Origin: Comamonadaceae bacterium
GTDB lineage: Bacteria; Pseudomonadota; Gammaproteobacteria; Burkholderiales; Burkholderiaceae
DNA: 5,263 nucleotides
NCBI GenBank assembly: GCA_947455875.1
Contig: CANGSD010000117.1
Location: 1 to 5,263 of the forward strand
Direction: 5' to 3'
Shown here: positions 1 through 5,263 of the stretch, one piece after another
Layout: every line of letters begins with the position of its first letter
Position numbering within the stretch: the first letter of the stretch is position 1
Made by a program: the position numbers and the translations under genes
Notes under the pieces: model-generated
Told to the model about the DNA's origin: nothing
Seen by the model: only the letters and a program-made list of their open reading frames with translations
The model's database searches: none

Positions 1-26
1 GGGCAACTGCCGCTGGGGCAGTGGCG
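1..26. other. Region just downstream of the usher stop, cut by the window edge
   Basis: Only 26 bp remain after the usher TAA, and no start codon with a suitable ribosome binding site falls inside them. A Shine-Dalgarno-like CGGAGGG lies on the minus strand at 43-37, inside the last usher codons, but no ATG or GTG stands at a proper distance from it before the edge. Csu-type operons normally continue here with a tip-adhesin gene carrying SCPU domains. That gene is expected, not seen. Confidence 0.3.
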
Positions 27-2450
27 TTATCTGGGACCCTCCGAGCGCTTTTGATCGTCGAGGCTTGGCCGGCAGGCCAGCGTGCCCAGTTCGATCAGCA
101 CCTCGTCGTGGTGCGGCATCTGCAGGTCAAAGCGGCAGCGTCCCCGCTCGCTCTCGACCTCGCCGTGGTGAGCGCCAGGTGCGAGATTTTCCAGGTACAG
201 CTCGCCCTGTGGGCCGGTGAAGGTCTCGATGGCCTGACTGGCGCTGCCGATCCAGACCCTGGCCCTCGCCAGAGGTTGTTCTCCCCAGACCAGTTTCGCC
301 GCCAGCGCCCGCAGGCGCCGGGTCTCGAAGCGGATCACGGTGCCACTGCGCTCGGGTAGCACCACCCGCCTTTGCACGTCCGAGACGGCATGGTCCAGGG
401 GCAGCGCCTGTGCGTCGATGGCCACCACCGTGTCGTAATGCGCGCTGATACGCGGCACAAAGAGTCGGCCACGCCGGTCGGTCAGACCCATGGGCATGCC
501 GTTGACCGTGACCGGGATATCGGGCAGATCGCCGACCTGGACCAGCGCGTAGCTGTCCTCCACCGGGCGACTGAGGTAGGCCTGGCCTGCGATGAAGGTG
601 AACGCGCCGGCGGCTGACACACGCAGTGCGTTCTGATCATTGCGTGTGTCGCCGCTGAGGTCTGCGCGCAGACGCACCCAGCGGGACTCGCGTTGGGCGG
701 CGGTGCGCCACTGGGTCGTGTCGGTTGTGCCGCTGACCTGCGTCGCGCCAATGTCAAAGCCCCAGCCCTCGCCGATCGGCGGCGGGCGGGTCCATTGGAC
801 GGAGGCCGCACTGCTGTCGGCGTCACGCCGCAGCTGGGTAGCGAGGAGGTTGCGGCCATCGAGCAGGAAGACCAGGCTCGCGGTCAGCAGCGTGCGTGGT
901 GGGCCTCGGTCGTCGTCCACGCGGGTGGCCGCGATCCGCAGACTGCCGCCCCAGGGTCGCAGGAATGCCGCAAAGCCCACCGAGGTGCTGCGCACGGGGG
1001 CGAGTGTTGCGAACGGCCAGTCGGGGTCTGTGTGCGATGCCGCGCGAGTCGCCAGGCGGCTGTGACTGAGCCAGACCGAGCGACCTTCGCCCACGCGCCG
1101 GCTCATTTGCAGCTGCGTCTCGCGCAGGCGATTGCTCTGGATCAGGGATTCACCGAGCGTGGCGTAGCCAGCGCTGTCGGCGCGGTGCGTGAGGCCCAGG
1201 CCCCAGTCGGCGGATTGGTAGTCGTACCGCAACAGACCGGTCTGCCCCCGCGCCTGCGACGCGCGACTGCCGGCAAAGGCGGCGGTGATCAATCCCCGCG
1301 AACCCGCCTGCCACACCGCAGATGCTCCGGCCGTGGCAAAGCCCTCGCGTCCTTCCGCGCGCAGGCCCAAGGTCAGAGTTGGCGTGGCGCCCCATGCGTG
1401 GCGGGCACTGACCACCGGCGCGCCGTAGTCCGCGCTCTCCTGACCCACACGCCGTCGTACCGCGCCCACGGCGTACTGGAAATCGTGCAGGCCCGGCGCC
1501 AGCAGGCGGGGGCTGGCGTACACCGACTGCTCAAACCTTTGCACACGGCCATAAGCGTCGCGCACCAGCAACTGCACGGAGCGCGCGCCCAGCGGCGTGC
1601 GCAGATCGCGGATCTCGAACACGCCGGCGGGCACGCGCTCGGTGCGCACCCGCTGGCCGTCGACATAGACCTCGACCTCGCTGGGGAGCAGGGCCTGGCC
1701 TTGTACCGTGCCCAGGGGATAACGGATTTGATAGGGGTTCAGGCGCGACAGCGTGGCGTAGGACAGGCCACCGAGCACCACGCCCGGGCTCAATTCGTCT
1801 GAGCCGGTGATCAGGTCGCCCAGTGTCCAGCGCGCCTGCTGCTCGGGCATGTCGCGTGTGACCGAGGACATGAGCCGCACAAAGCGCGTGTGATGGCCAT
1901 CGCTCACGGTCTGACCGCGTGACAGCAGCAGCGTGGGGCCCAGACGCGCGCCGGCTTCCAGGGCGAGCGAGGCGGGTGGGCGTATGGAGCCCGTCTCTTG
2001 CGACTGCTCGATGGCCCAGTTCAGGAAAGCGCCTTCGCCGGCCACGCGTGGCACGCTGTGCTGTGCCGGCTTGGCCGTGATCACGGTGCGCGCCAGCAGG
2101 GCGGGTGGCGCGGTGATGACGAGTGTCTGCGTGGATTCATCGAGGGCGAGGGCGAGGCCGCTGACACGGTCCAGTGCAATGTGTTCGATGCCATCGATCT
2201 GGGCCGCGGGGGGCGCTGTGATCTGTAGGCTGAGGGAGGGCAGATCCTGGCGACGCACCCAGAGGCGGCCCGAGGCGGTGCGTTGCACAAAGAGATCGCC
2301 CCGCGGCGTGTCGTTGACAGTGACCTTCACGATCGCGGGTTCGAACAGGGCAGGGCCTGCAGGTACGTCCGCCGCCTGCACGTGGCAGACGCTCAAGACC
2401 TGGCTCAAGGCGAGACAGGCCAGCGCCCACGACCTCGCCCTCAGGGGCAC
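27..2450 (-). CDS. Outer-membrane usher of an archaic (Csu/SCPU-type) chaperone-usher pilus
   Basis: FimD/PapC-family usher that would receive chaperone-subunit complexes in the periplasm and thread the growing pilus through a 24-strand outer-membrane barrel. The protein is 807 residues from the chosen GTG, normal for Csu-type ushers. Visible parts, in order: a Sec signal peptide (1-26, ending VQA before ADVPAG); an N-terminal domain (about 38-115, with VNDTPRGDLFV); the start of the barrel; the plug region (about 257-312, with EVEVYVDGQRV, PAGVFEIRDL and VRDAYGR), followed by LLAPGLHDFQYAVG at 317-329, a usual usher motif; the rest of the barrel to about 625; and C-terminal domains (VTVNGMPMGLTDRRGRLFVP at 647-666, then 712-794). 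The only two cysteines outside the signal, C772 and C793, match the C-terminal pair common in ushers. The same frame stays open upstream to a GTG at 2534, but that would add 28 charged residues before the signal peptide. The GTG at 2450 overlaps the chaperone stop and gives a normal signal peptide. Neither start has a clear Shine-Dalgarno sequence. Confidence 0.93.
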   Translation of the reverse strand: MPLRARSWALACLALSQVLSVCHVQAADVPAGPALFEPAIVKVTVNDTPRGDLFVQRTASGRLWVRRQDLPSLSLQITAPPAAQIDGIEHIALDRVSGLALALDESTQTLVITAPPALLARTVITAKPAQHSVPRVAGEGAFLNWAIEQSQETGSIRPPASLALEAGARLGPTLLLSRGQTVSDGHHTRFVRLMSSVTRDMPEQQARWTLGDLITGSDELSPGVVLGGLSYATLSRLNPYQIRYPLGTVQGQALLPSEVEVYVDGQRVRTERVPAGVFEIRDLRTPLGARSVQLLVRDAYGRVQRFEQSVYASPRLLAPGLHDFQYAVGAVRRRVGQESADYGAPVVSARHAWGATPTLTLGLRAEGREGFATAGASAVWQAGSRGLITAAFAGSRASQARGQTGLLRYDYQSADWGLGLTHRADSAGYATLGESLIQSNRLRETQLQMSRRVGEGRSVWLSHSRLATRAASHTDPDWPFATLAPVRSTSVGFAAFLRPWGGSLRIAATRVDDDRGPPRTLLTASLVFLLDGRNLLATQLRRDADSSAASVQWTRPPPIGEGWGFDIGATQVSGTTDTTQWRTAAQRESRWVRLRADLSGDTRNDQNALRVSAAGAFTFIAGQAYLSRPVEDSYALVQVGDLPDIPVTVNGMPMGLTDRRGRLFVPRISAHYDTVVAIDAQALPLDHAVSDVQRRVVLPERSGTVIRFETRRLRALAAKLVWGEQPLARARVWIGSASQAIETFTGPQGELYLENLAPGAHHGEVESERGRCRFDLQMPHHDEVLIELGTLACRPSLDDQKRSEGPR
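2441..2450 (-). promoter_or_regulatory. Stop/start overlap coupling the chaperone and usher genes
   Basis: On the minus strand the ten bases GTGCCCCTGA contain the proposed usher start (GTG, 2450-2448) and the chaperone stop (TGA, 2443-2441) in different frames. No purine-rich ribosome binding site stands 5-10 nt before the GTG; the nearest GAGGT is about 31 nt upstream. Terminating ribosomes re-initiating here is the simplest explanation for usher translation. An ATG at 2466-2464 opens a different frame and cannot serve the usher. Confidence 0.55.
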
Positions 2451-3232
2451 GGGCGTGTACCGACATCGAGATCGCGGCGGACCTCGGACTGTTCGGTTGT
2501 GATCACCAAGGCCAGACGCGCGAACTGCCCGCACAGGTCGACGGGGACGGTGGCTTCGAAGCGGCGCAGGGCGCCCGCCAGGAGGTAGCGCTCGGCGAGC
2601 AGGTCTTGGCGGAAGACCTCGGTGCCCGATGCGCCGATGCCGCGCAGGGTGACTGCTTTGAACACTTCATGCCCTGTGCCTTGATTGCGCACCGACCAGC
2701 GCGCCTGCGGGCCATGTAGGTCGAAGTCGGTCAGCTCGAGTTGGCGCCGCGCCACAGCGGCCCGCACGAACACCGGAGCACCGAAGCGCATGAGGACACG
2801 TACGCGGGCGCCCTCCAGGGCTGTCTGGGAGGGGGCCGCAAGCTCCTCGATGAACAGCCGGTAGGTTCGCTCGATGTCTTCAGGCGGCTGGCGCACACCG
2901 ACGCGGATCACCGCCGCCTCGCCAGGGGGCAGCGTCAGCAGGCGCGGAAAGTACACGAGCTCGGGGGCTTCGCCATAGCGCTCTTGGCCGTTGTCGTCTT
3001 GTGTCCAGCGCAGACCCTGAACCCGAAAGGACAGGGGCGCTGGCGATTCATTGCGCAGGGTGAGCGCGCCGCTGCGTTGAGGGGCGCCGAGCTCGAGTCG
3101 GGTGGGTTGAACGGTGAACTGGCCTGCATGGACCCCGATGTGTGTCAGGGCCGCGAGCACGGCGAGCGCGAGACGGCGCCCCGGGGTGGGCAGGCGCAGC
3201 AGCAGACGCAGGATGAACAAGGCGGGCGGCAT
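2441..3232 (-). CDS. Periplasmic pilus chaperone, PapD-like, Csu/SCPU type
   Basis: Two-domain immunoglobulin-fold chaperone that would bind pilin subunits in the periplasm, donate a strand to complete their fold and pass them to the usher. The protein is 263 residues with a signal peptide (1-36, GVHA before GQFTVQP). Family signs: QPTRLEL at 42-48, with R45 in the place of the invariant cleft arginine; the hydrophobic-alternating YFPRLLTLPPGE at 94-105; TYRLFIEEL at 123-131; and RVRVLMRFGAPVF at 143-155, the region of the subunit-binding G1 strand and second basic cleft residue. The C-terminal domain runs from about 160. The only cysteines, C234 and C262, lie in this second domain, with C262 the penultimate residue. 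The ATG is 15 nt after the upstream stop and has no clear Shine-Dalgarno sequence; the n-region is long, so a slightly later start is possible. The assignment to the archaic clade rests on the SCPU subunits beside it. Confidence 0.92.
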   Translation of the reverse strand: MPPALFILRLLLRLPTPGRRLALAVLAALTHIGVHAGQFTVQPTRLELGAPQRSGALTLRNESPAPLSFRVQGLRWTQDDNGQERYGEAPELVYFPRLLTLPPGEAAVIRVGVRQPPEDIERTYRLFIEELAAPSQTALEGARVRVLMRFGAPVFVRAAVARRQLELTDFDLHGPQARWSVRNQGTGHEVFKAVTLRGIGASGTEVFRQDLLAERYLLAGALRRFEATVPVDLCGQFARLALVITTEQSEVRRDLDVGTRPCP

Positions 3233-3247
3233 GGCGGGGGAAGCAGC

Positions 3248-3709
3248 TCACGGGGTGACGCTCACACGCAGCACGTCGCTGTACACGCCCGCTGGCGCGT
3301 CCGCGAGGTCGGCCGGCTCAATGCTTCCAGTGAGCTGGAAGCTGATGTAGCGGCCGTTGCCGGGTGCGCGTTGGACGGTGGGCGCGATGCGTATGGCGTA
3401 GCGCAGGTAGGTGTTGGGGCGCAGGGCGTGCTGCATGCGCGGTCGGCCAGCGGCGTCATGCTGGCCGCCCTCCACCCGAAGCGTCATCGTCTGGCCTGGC
3501 GCGCAATCGCCGACGTCAAGGTCTTCATTGCGGGCGGCGGTGGCGCGTTGCTGCACGGAAAATCCCCGGCTGGGATCGAGAGGGCCGAAGAGCAGCAGGA
3601 TCTGGCTGGGCGAACGAAACACGCAGTTGTTGCCCCGGGCCCATGTGGGCGGGGTGACGGTCAGCGCGGCAACCAGGGCCAGGCTTGTGAGGCCGTACCG
3701 TCCTGTCAT
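3248..3709 (-). CDS. Second SCPU-domain (spore coat protein U-like) pilus subunit, divergent, without an evident donor-strand extension
   Basis: Secreted 153-residue protein of the SCPU family, the subunit fold of Csu-type pili. The signal peptide is 1-24 (hydrophobic LTSLALVAALTV, then TWA before RGNNC). SCPU signs: C29 and C69 as the expected disulfide pair; LLFGPLDPSRG at 39-49, like the usual FG-x-DP turn; PGQTMTLRVEGG at 71-82; RMQHALRPNTYLRYAIRI at 91-108, matching the family's r.m......ylrY stretch; and the C-terminal GVYSDVLRVSVTP (141-153), matching the usual GxYxDxLxVxV ending. Mature sequence before the first cysteine is only RGNN. Pilins normally carry 10-20 residues there as the donor strand, so this may be a tip or initiating subunit, or a specialised minor one. 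It starts 6 nt after the previous stop without a convincing ribosome binding site, so coupled translation is likely. Export and the SCPU family are well supported; the exact role is not known. Confidence 0.85.
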   Translation of the reverse strand: MTGRYGLTSLALVAALTVTPPTWARGNNCVFRSPSQILLLFGPLDPSRGFSVQQRATAARNEDLDVGDCAPGQTMTLRVEGGQHDAAGRPRMQHALRPNTYLRYAIRIAPTVQRAPGNGRYISFQLTGSIEPADLADAPAGVYSDVLRVSVTP

Positions 3710-3715
3710 CCAGGA

Positions 3716-4210
3716 TCAGGGTCGCAGTTCGACCACCAGCGTGTCTTCGTAGTCGCCGCCCTTCACATCACGATAGCTGGAGGCCGCCACGGTCGCGGTC
3801 AAGTGCAGGGCGAGCTCATTGCCCGGGCTGAATCCCTTGCCGGTGGTGCCGTTGGGGAGCGCCACGCTGAGCGTGTAGCCCAGGGTTTGGGTGGCATCGG
3901 TTCGGTGGGTGAGCTGTCGTGCGAGGGTGGAGGTCGGGCTGAGCGCGGGGGTCTGTCCGGCCACGCCGATCTGGAAGGCGAAGCCATTGGTGCAGCTGAG
4001 GTTGGAGACCACGGTAGCGCTGCGCGCGACGACCGAGGAGGGATCCAGGCTGCCCACGCTCAGTTGAAGGCTGGTGGTGGGGTTGGTGAACTTGCAGGTG
4101 TCTAGAACCTGGGCGGTGACGAGGGCGGTTTTGGTGTCGAGGGCGGTCTGGGCCTGGGCGGCGGCGCACAGGCAAGCAACGAGGACGGGCAGCATGCGGG
4201 TGAGAGTCAT
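3716..4210 (-). CDS. First SCPU-domain pilus subunit, CsuA/B-like, probable main pilin
   Basis: Secreted 164-residue pilin-like protein and first gene of the operon. The signal peptide is about 1-20 (MLPVLVACLCAAAQA), leaving a mature N-terminus around Q21. The 18 residues before the first cysteine (21-38) include the alternating ALVTAQVL, the look of a donor strand used in subunit polymerisation. C39 and C73 are the only cysteines outside the signal and should form the conserved SCPU disulfide. The chain ends GDYEDTLVVELRP (152-164), close to the GDYxDTLxV ending of Acinetobacter CsuA/B as I remember it. First place in the operon, a strong ribosome binding site and an intact donor strand all point to the major shaft subunit; this is inference. 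The ATG at 4210 is preferred over the in-frame M6 because GAGGAG lies 8 nt before it. A lipoprotein is unlikely because the lipobox-like LVAC falls too early, at residues 10-13. Confidence 0.9.
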   Translation of the reverse strand: MTLTRMLPVLVACLCAAAQAQTALDTKTALVTAQVLDTCKFTNPTTSLQLSVGSLDPSSVVARSATVVSNLSCTNGFAFQIGVAGQTPALSPTSTLARQLTHRTDATQTLGYTLSVALPNGTTGKGFSPGNELALHLTATVAASSYRDVKGGDYEDTLVVELRP

Positions 4211-4218
4211 GGTTGAAG

Positions 4219-4224
4219 CTCCTC
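4219..4224 (-). promoter_or_regulatory. Ribosome binding site of the first pilin gene
   Basis: GAGGAG on the minus strand, separated by 8 nt from the ATG at 4210-4208. It is the only textbook Shine-Dalgarno sequence in the operon and fixes the start of the first pilin. Confidence 0.8.
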
Positions 4225-4236
4225 AGGGTGTGAGAC

Positions 4237-4254
4237 GGGGGGGATCGAGGGGGG
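4237..4254. repeat. Paired homopolymer tracts (G7 and G6 on +, C6 and C7 on the pilus mRNA strand)
   Basis: Seven G at 4237-4243 and six G at 4249-4254 are separated by ATCGA. In the pilus transcript direction this is a pyrimidine-rich stretch some 27-44 nt before the first pilin start. Poly-C tracts in Bordetella fim promoters cause phase variation by slippage, but those tracts are about twice as long. Any such role here is speculative. Confidence 0.6.
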
Positions 4255-4263
4255 CACCGGCGC

Positions 4264-4278
4264 GTGGGCATGGCCCAC
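4264..4278. repeat. Perfect 6-bp inverted repeat with 3-nt loop in the pilus leader
   Basis: GTGGGC and GCCCAC are separated by ATG, giving a GC-rich palindrome 54-68 nt upstream of the first pilin start. It could be a regulator half-site pair or a small RNA hairpin. No T-run follows on either strand, so it is not an intrinsic terminator. Confidence 0.55.
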
Positions 4279-4312
4279 TTGCTGTACATCCAAAGAAGTA
4301 TCGAAGGCGAGC

Positions 4313-4325
4313 GGCTGGCTGGCTG
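4313..4325. repeat. Short tandem repeat, three copies of GGCT
   Basis: GGCT occurs three times in a row, followed by G, between the candidate pilus promoter area and the htpG promoter. Such tetranucleotide repeats can slip, but three copies is short and may be chance. Confidence 0.4.
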
Positions 4326-4333
4326 ACGAGTTC

Positions 4334-4374
4334 CTGAGGGCCGCTGCGCTTGAAAGTAGTGGCAACGCCCTCAG
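4334..4374. repeat. 8-bp perfect inverted repeat bracketing the htpG -35 element
   Basis: CTGAGGGC (4334-4341) and GCCCTCAG (4367-4374) are exact reverse complements separated by 25 nt. The arms are 33 bp apart start to start, close to three helical turns. The CTTGAAA at 4349-4355 lies between them, and the right arm covers the place of the -10. This is a possible operator for a dimeric or looping regulator. Confidence 0.5.
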
Positions 4375-4375
4375 C
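4349..4375 (+). promoter_or_regulatory. Candidate sigma-32 (RpoH) heat-shock promoter of htpG
   Basis: CTTGAAA at 4349-4355 is an exact match to the sigma-32 -35 consensus, and htpG is a classic sigma-32 regulon member. The -10 is weak: only the CCC core of CCCCATNT is seen (4368-4370, within GCCCTCAGC), and the spacing of 11-12 nt is shorter than the usual 13-17. The start site would lie near 4380, leaving a leader of about 30 nt. No CIRCE element is visible. Confidence 0.5.
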
Positions 4376-4393
4376 TTGAGCGCACTTCCAAGG

Positions 4394-4412
4394 CTTCCTT
4401 TTTTTCCTCGCC
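4394..4412 (+). promoter_or_regulatory. Pyrimidine-rich leader in place of a Shine-Dalgarno sequence for htpG
   Basis: The 19 nt just before the htpG ATG are almost all C and T, including a run of seven T at 4399-4405, with only one G. The nearest purine stretch, AAGG at 4390-4393, ends 19 nt before the ATG, which is too far for normal pairing. Initiation may depend on ribosomal protein S1 binding the U-rich leader. Confidence 0.45.
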
Positions 4413-5263
4413 ATGTCTTCCAAACAAACGCTTTCCTTCCAGGCCGAAGTGGCCCAGCTGCTGCACCTGGTCACCCACTCTCTCTACTCCAACAAGGAAA
4501 TCTTCCTGCGCGAGCTGGTGTCCAACGCCTCGGACGCCTGCGACAAGCTGCGCTTCGAGGCCCTGGACAACAGCGCCCTCTACGAAGACCAGCCCACGCT
4601 GCAAGTGAAGGTGGCCTTCGACAAGGCAGCGCGCACCCTCACCATCACCGACAACGGCATCGGTTTGTCGCAGCAAGAGGCGGTGGACCATCTGGGCACC
4701 ATCGCCAAGAGCGGTACGCGCGATTTCATGAGCCGCCTCTCGGGCGAGCACAAGGCCACGGCCACCGAGCAGGGTCAGTTGATCGGGCAGTTCGGCGTGG
4801 GCTTTTATTCGGGCTTCATCGTGGCCGATCGCATCACGGTCGAATCACGCCGCGCGGGCCTGCCGCCCGAGCAGGGCGTGCGCTGGGCCAGCGGCGGCAG
4901 CGGCGATTTCGAGGTGGAGGCCATCACCCGCGCCGAGCGGGGCACCAGCGTCATCCTGCATCTGCGTGACGACGCCGAGGACTACCTGTCCACCTGGAAG
5001 CTCAAGTCCATCATTGCCAAATACTCCGATCACATCGCGCTGCCCATTTGCATGCGCAAGGAGGAATGGAAAGAGGGCGCCGACAACCAGCCCGGCGAGA
5101 TGGTGTTGACCGACGAATGGGAAACCGTCAACCAGGCCAGCGCGCTGTGGAGCCGCGCCAAGAAAGACATCACGACCGAGCAATACCAGGAGTTCTACAA
5201 GCAGATCAGCCACGACCACGAAGCGCCGCTGGCCTGGGCGCATAACCGCGTGGAGGGCGCGAC
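4413..5263 (+). CDS. htpG: Molecular chaperone HtpG (bacterial Hsp90), N-terminal part, cut by the window edge
   Basis: ATP-dependent cytoplasmic Hsp90 chaperone that helps fold and remodel client proteins, usually with the DnaK system. The window holds the first 283 codons, roughly 45% of the 620-650 residues usual for the family; the frame is open to the right edge. The whole GHKL ATPase domain is present: motif I ELVSN (34-38, with E34 the presumed catalytic glutamate and N38 the Mg-binding asparagine), motif II DNGIG (80-84, D80 contacting adenine), GTIAKSGT (95-102) and the lid/motif [12 protein letters not shown] (125-133). The start of the middle domain follows, with [13 protein letters not shown] (200-212), the ALWSR region (244-248), EFYKQISHD (260-268) and HNRVEG (277-282). 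The N-terminal stretch [11 protein letters not shown]...[12 protein letters not shown] lines up closely with E. coli HtpG from memory. No frameshift or missing key residue is seen. It is transcribed away from the pilus operon, and the pairing looks accidental. Confidence 0.98.
   Translation, partial: MSSKQTLSFQAEVAQLLHLVTHSLYSNKEIFLRELVSNASDACDKLRFEALDNSALYEDQPTLQVKVAFDKAARTLTITDNGIGLSQQEAVDHLGTIAKSGTRDFMSRLSGEHKATATEQGQLIGQFGVGFYSGFIVADRITVESRRAGLPPEQGVRWASGGSGDFEVEAITRAERGTSVILHLRDDAEDYLSTWKLKSIIAKYSDHIALPICMRKEEWKEGADNQPGEMVLTDEWETVNQASALWSRAKKDITTEQYQEFYKQISHDHEAPLAWAHNRVEGA

Larger units (their letters stand above)
4211..4412. other. Divergent intergenic region between the pilus operon and htpG
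   Basis: These 202 bp hold the leaders and promoters of two divergent genes. On the htpG side there is a sigma-32-like -35 element. On the pilus side no good sigma-70 promoter can be read. The best -10-like hexamer is GATACT (minus strand, 4302-4297), but the hexamer 17 bp upstream is only a 3/6 match to TTGACA, so I do not call it separately. If it were used, the pilus mRNA leader would be about 80 nt and would include the palindrome at 4264-4278 and the C tracts at 4237-4254. Confidence 0.7.

Noticed and set aside
693..1802. A 369-codon open frame on the plus strand inside the usher gene
   Set aside because: It is antisense to clear usher barrel and plug sequence, with no recognisable domain, signal peptide or ribosome binding site.
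2741..4105. A 454-codon open frame on the plus strand opposite the pilin and chaperone genes
   Set aside because: It runs antisense across three well-supported genes and is explained by GC-rich codon bias that removes stops from the opposite strand. The product is low-complexity Gly/Ala/Arg-rich with no family motif.
4166..4181. A lipobox-like LVAC in the signal peptide of the first pilin, and ALAC in the usher
   Set aside because: The cysteines are at residues 13 and 12, too early for a lipoprotein signal. Both proteins have a better signal peptidase I site (AQA and VQA) further on, and neither family is lipidated.
4270..4326. An 18-codon plus-strand open frame starting MAHLLYIQ in the intergenic region
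   Set aside because: It has no ribosome binding site, its ATG is the loop of a palindrome, and so short a frame is expected by chance.
4390..4405. A terminator-like AAGG-CTT-CCTT followed by T's before htpG
   Set aside because: The stem is only 4 bp, and a terminator between the htpG promoter and its start makes no sense. It looks like part of the pyrimidine-rich leader.
4376..4969. A 197-codon plus-strand frame overlapping the start of htpG
   Set aside because: It is a shifted frame over htpG. The htpG frame from 4413 contains all the GHKL motifs; the shifted product is Arg/Gly/His-rich with none.
4845..5243. A 132-codon minus-strand frame opposite htpG, with another at 4371-4751
   Set aside because: Both are antisense mirrors of a conserved, fully supported coding sequence.

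Overview
The window looks like GC-rich chromosomal DNA from a Gram-negative bacterium. It is most likely a betaproteobacterium of the order Burkholderiales, possibly Comamonadaceae-like. That placement is inferred from the style of the HtpG N-terminus, the strong G/C bias at third codon positions and a pilus cluster of a kind common there. No sequence search was possible.

Layout. The left 80% (27-4210) is one tightly packed leftward operon for an archaic, Csu-type chaperone-usher pilus. In order of transcription it encodes a spore-coat-protein-U (SCPU) pilin (4210-3716), a second, divergent SCPU protein (3709-3248), a periplasmic PapD-like chaperone (3232-2441) and an outer-membrane usher (2450-27). 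A 202-bp divergent intergenic region (4211-4412) follows. The rightward gene htpG (Hsp90 chaperone) starts at 4413 and runs off the right edge. The left edge lies 26 bp beyond the usher stop, so the tip-adhesin gene that usually follows the usher would be outside the window.

How the genes work together. Both subunits have Sec signal peptides and enter the periplasm, where each should form its single disulfide. The chaperone would hold the subunits and deliver them to the usher, which threads them across the outer membrane by donor-strand exchange. Only the first gene has a good Shine-Dalgarno sequence. The later genes start within 15 nt of, or overlapping, the previous stop, which points to translational coupling. 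htpG is a housekeeping heat-shock gene with no evident functional link to the pilus. It has a perfect sigma-32-type -35 element but a poor -10.

Most worth a second look: the second SCPU protein appears to have almost no N-terminal donor-strand extension; an 8-bp perfect inverted repeat brackets the htpG -35 element; and the pilus leader contains C7/C6 tracts and a 15-bp hairpin-capable palindrome. I saw no mobile element, CRISPR array, tRNA or rRNA. Overall this is a recognisable type of system, not a clearly new one.
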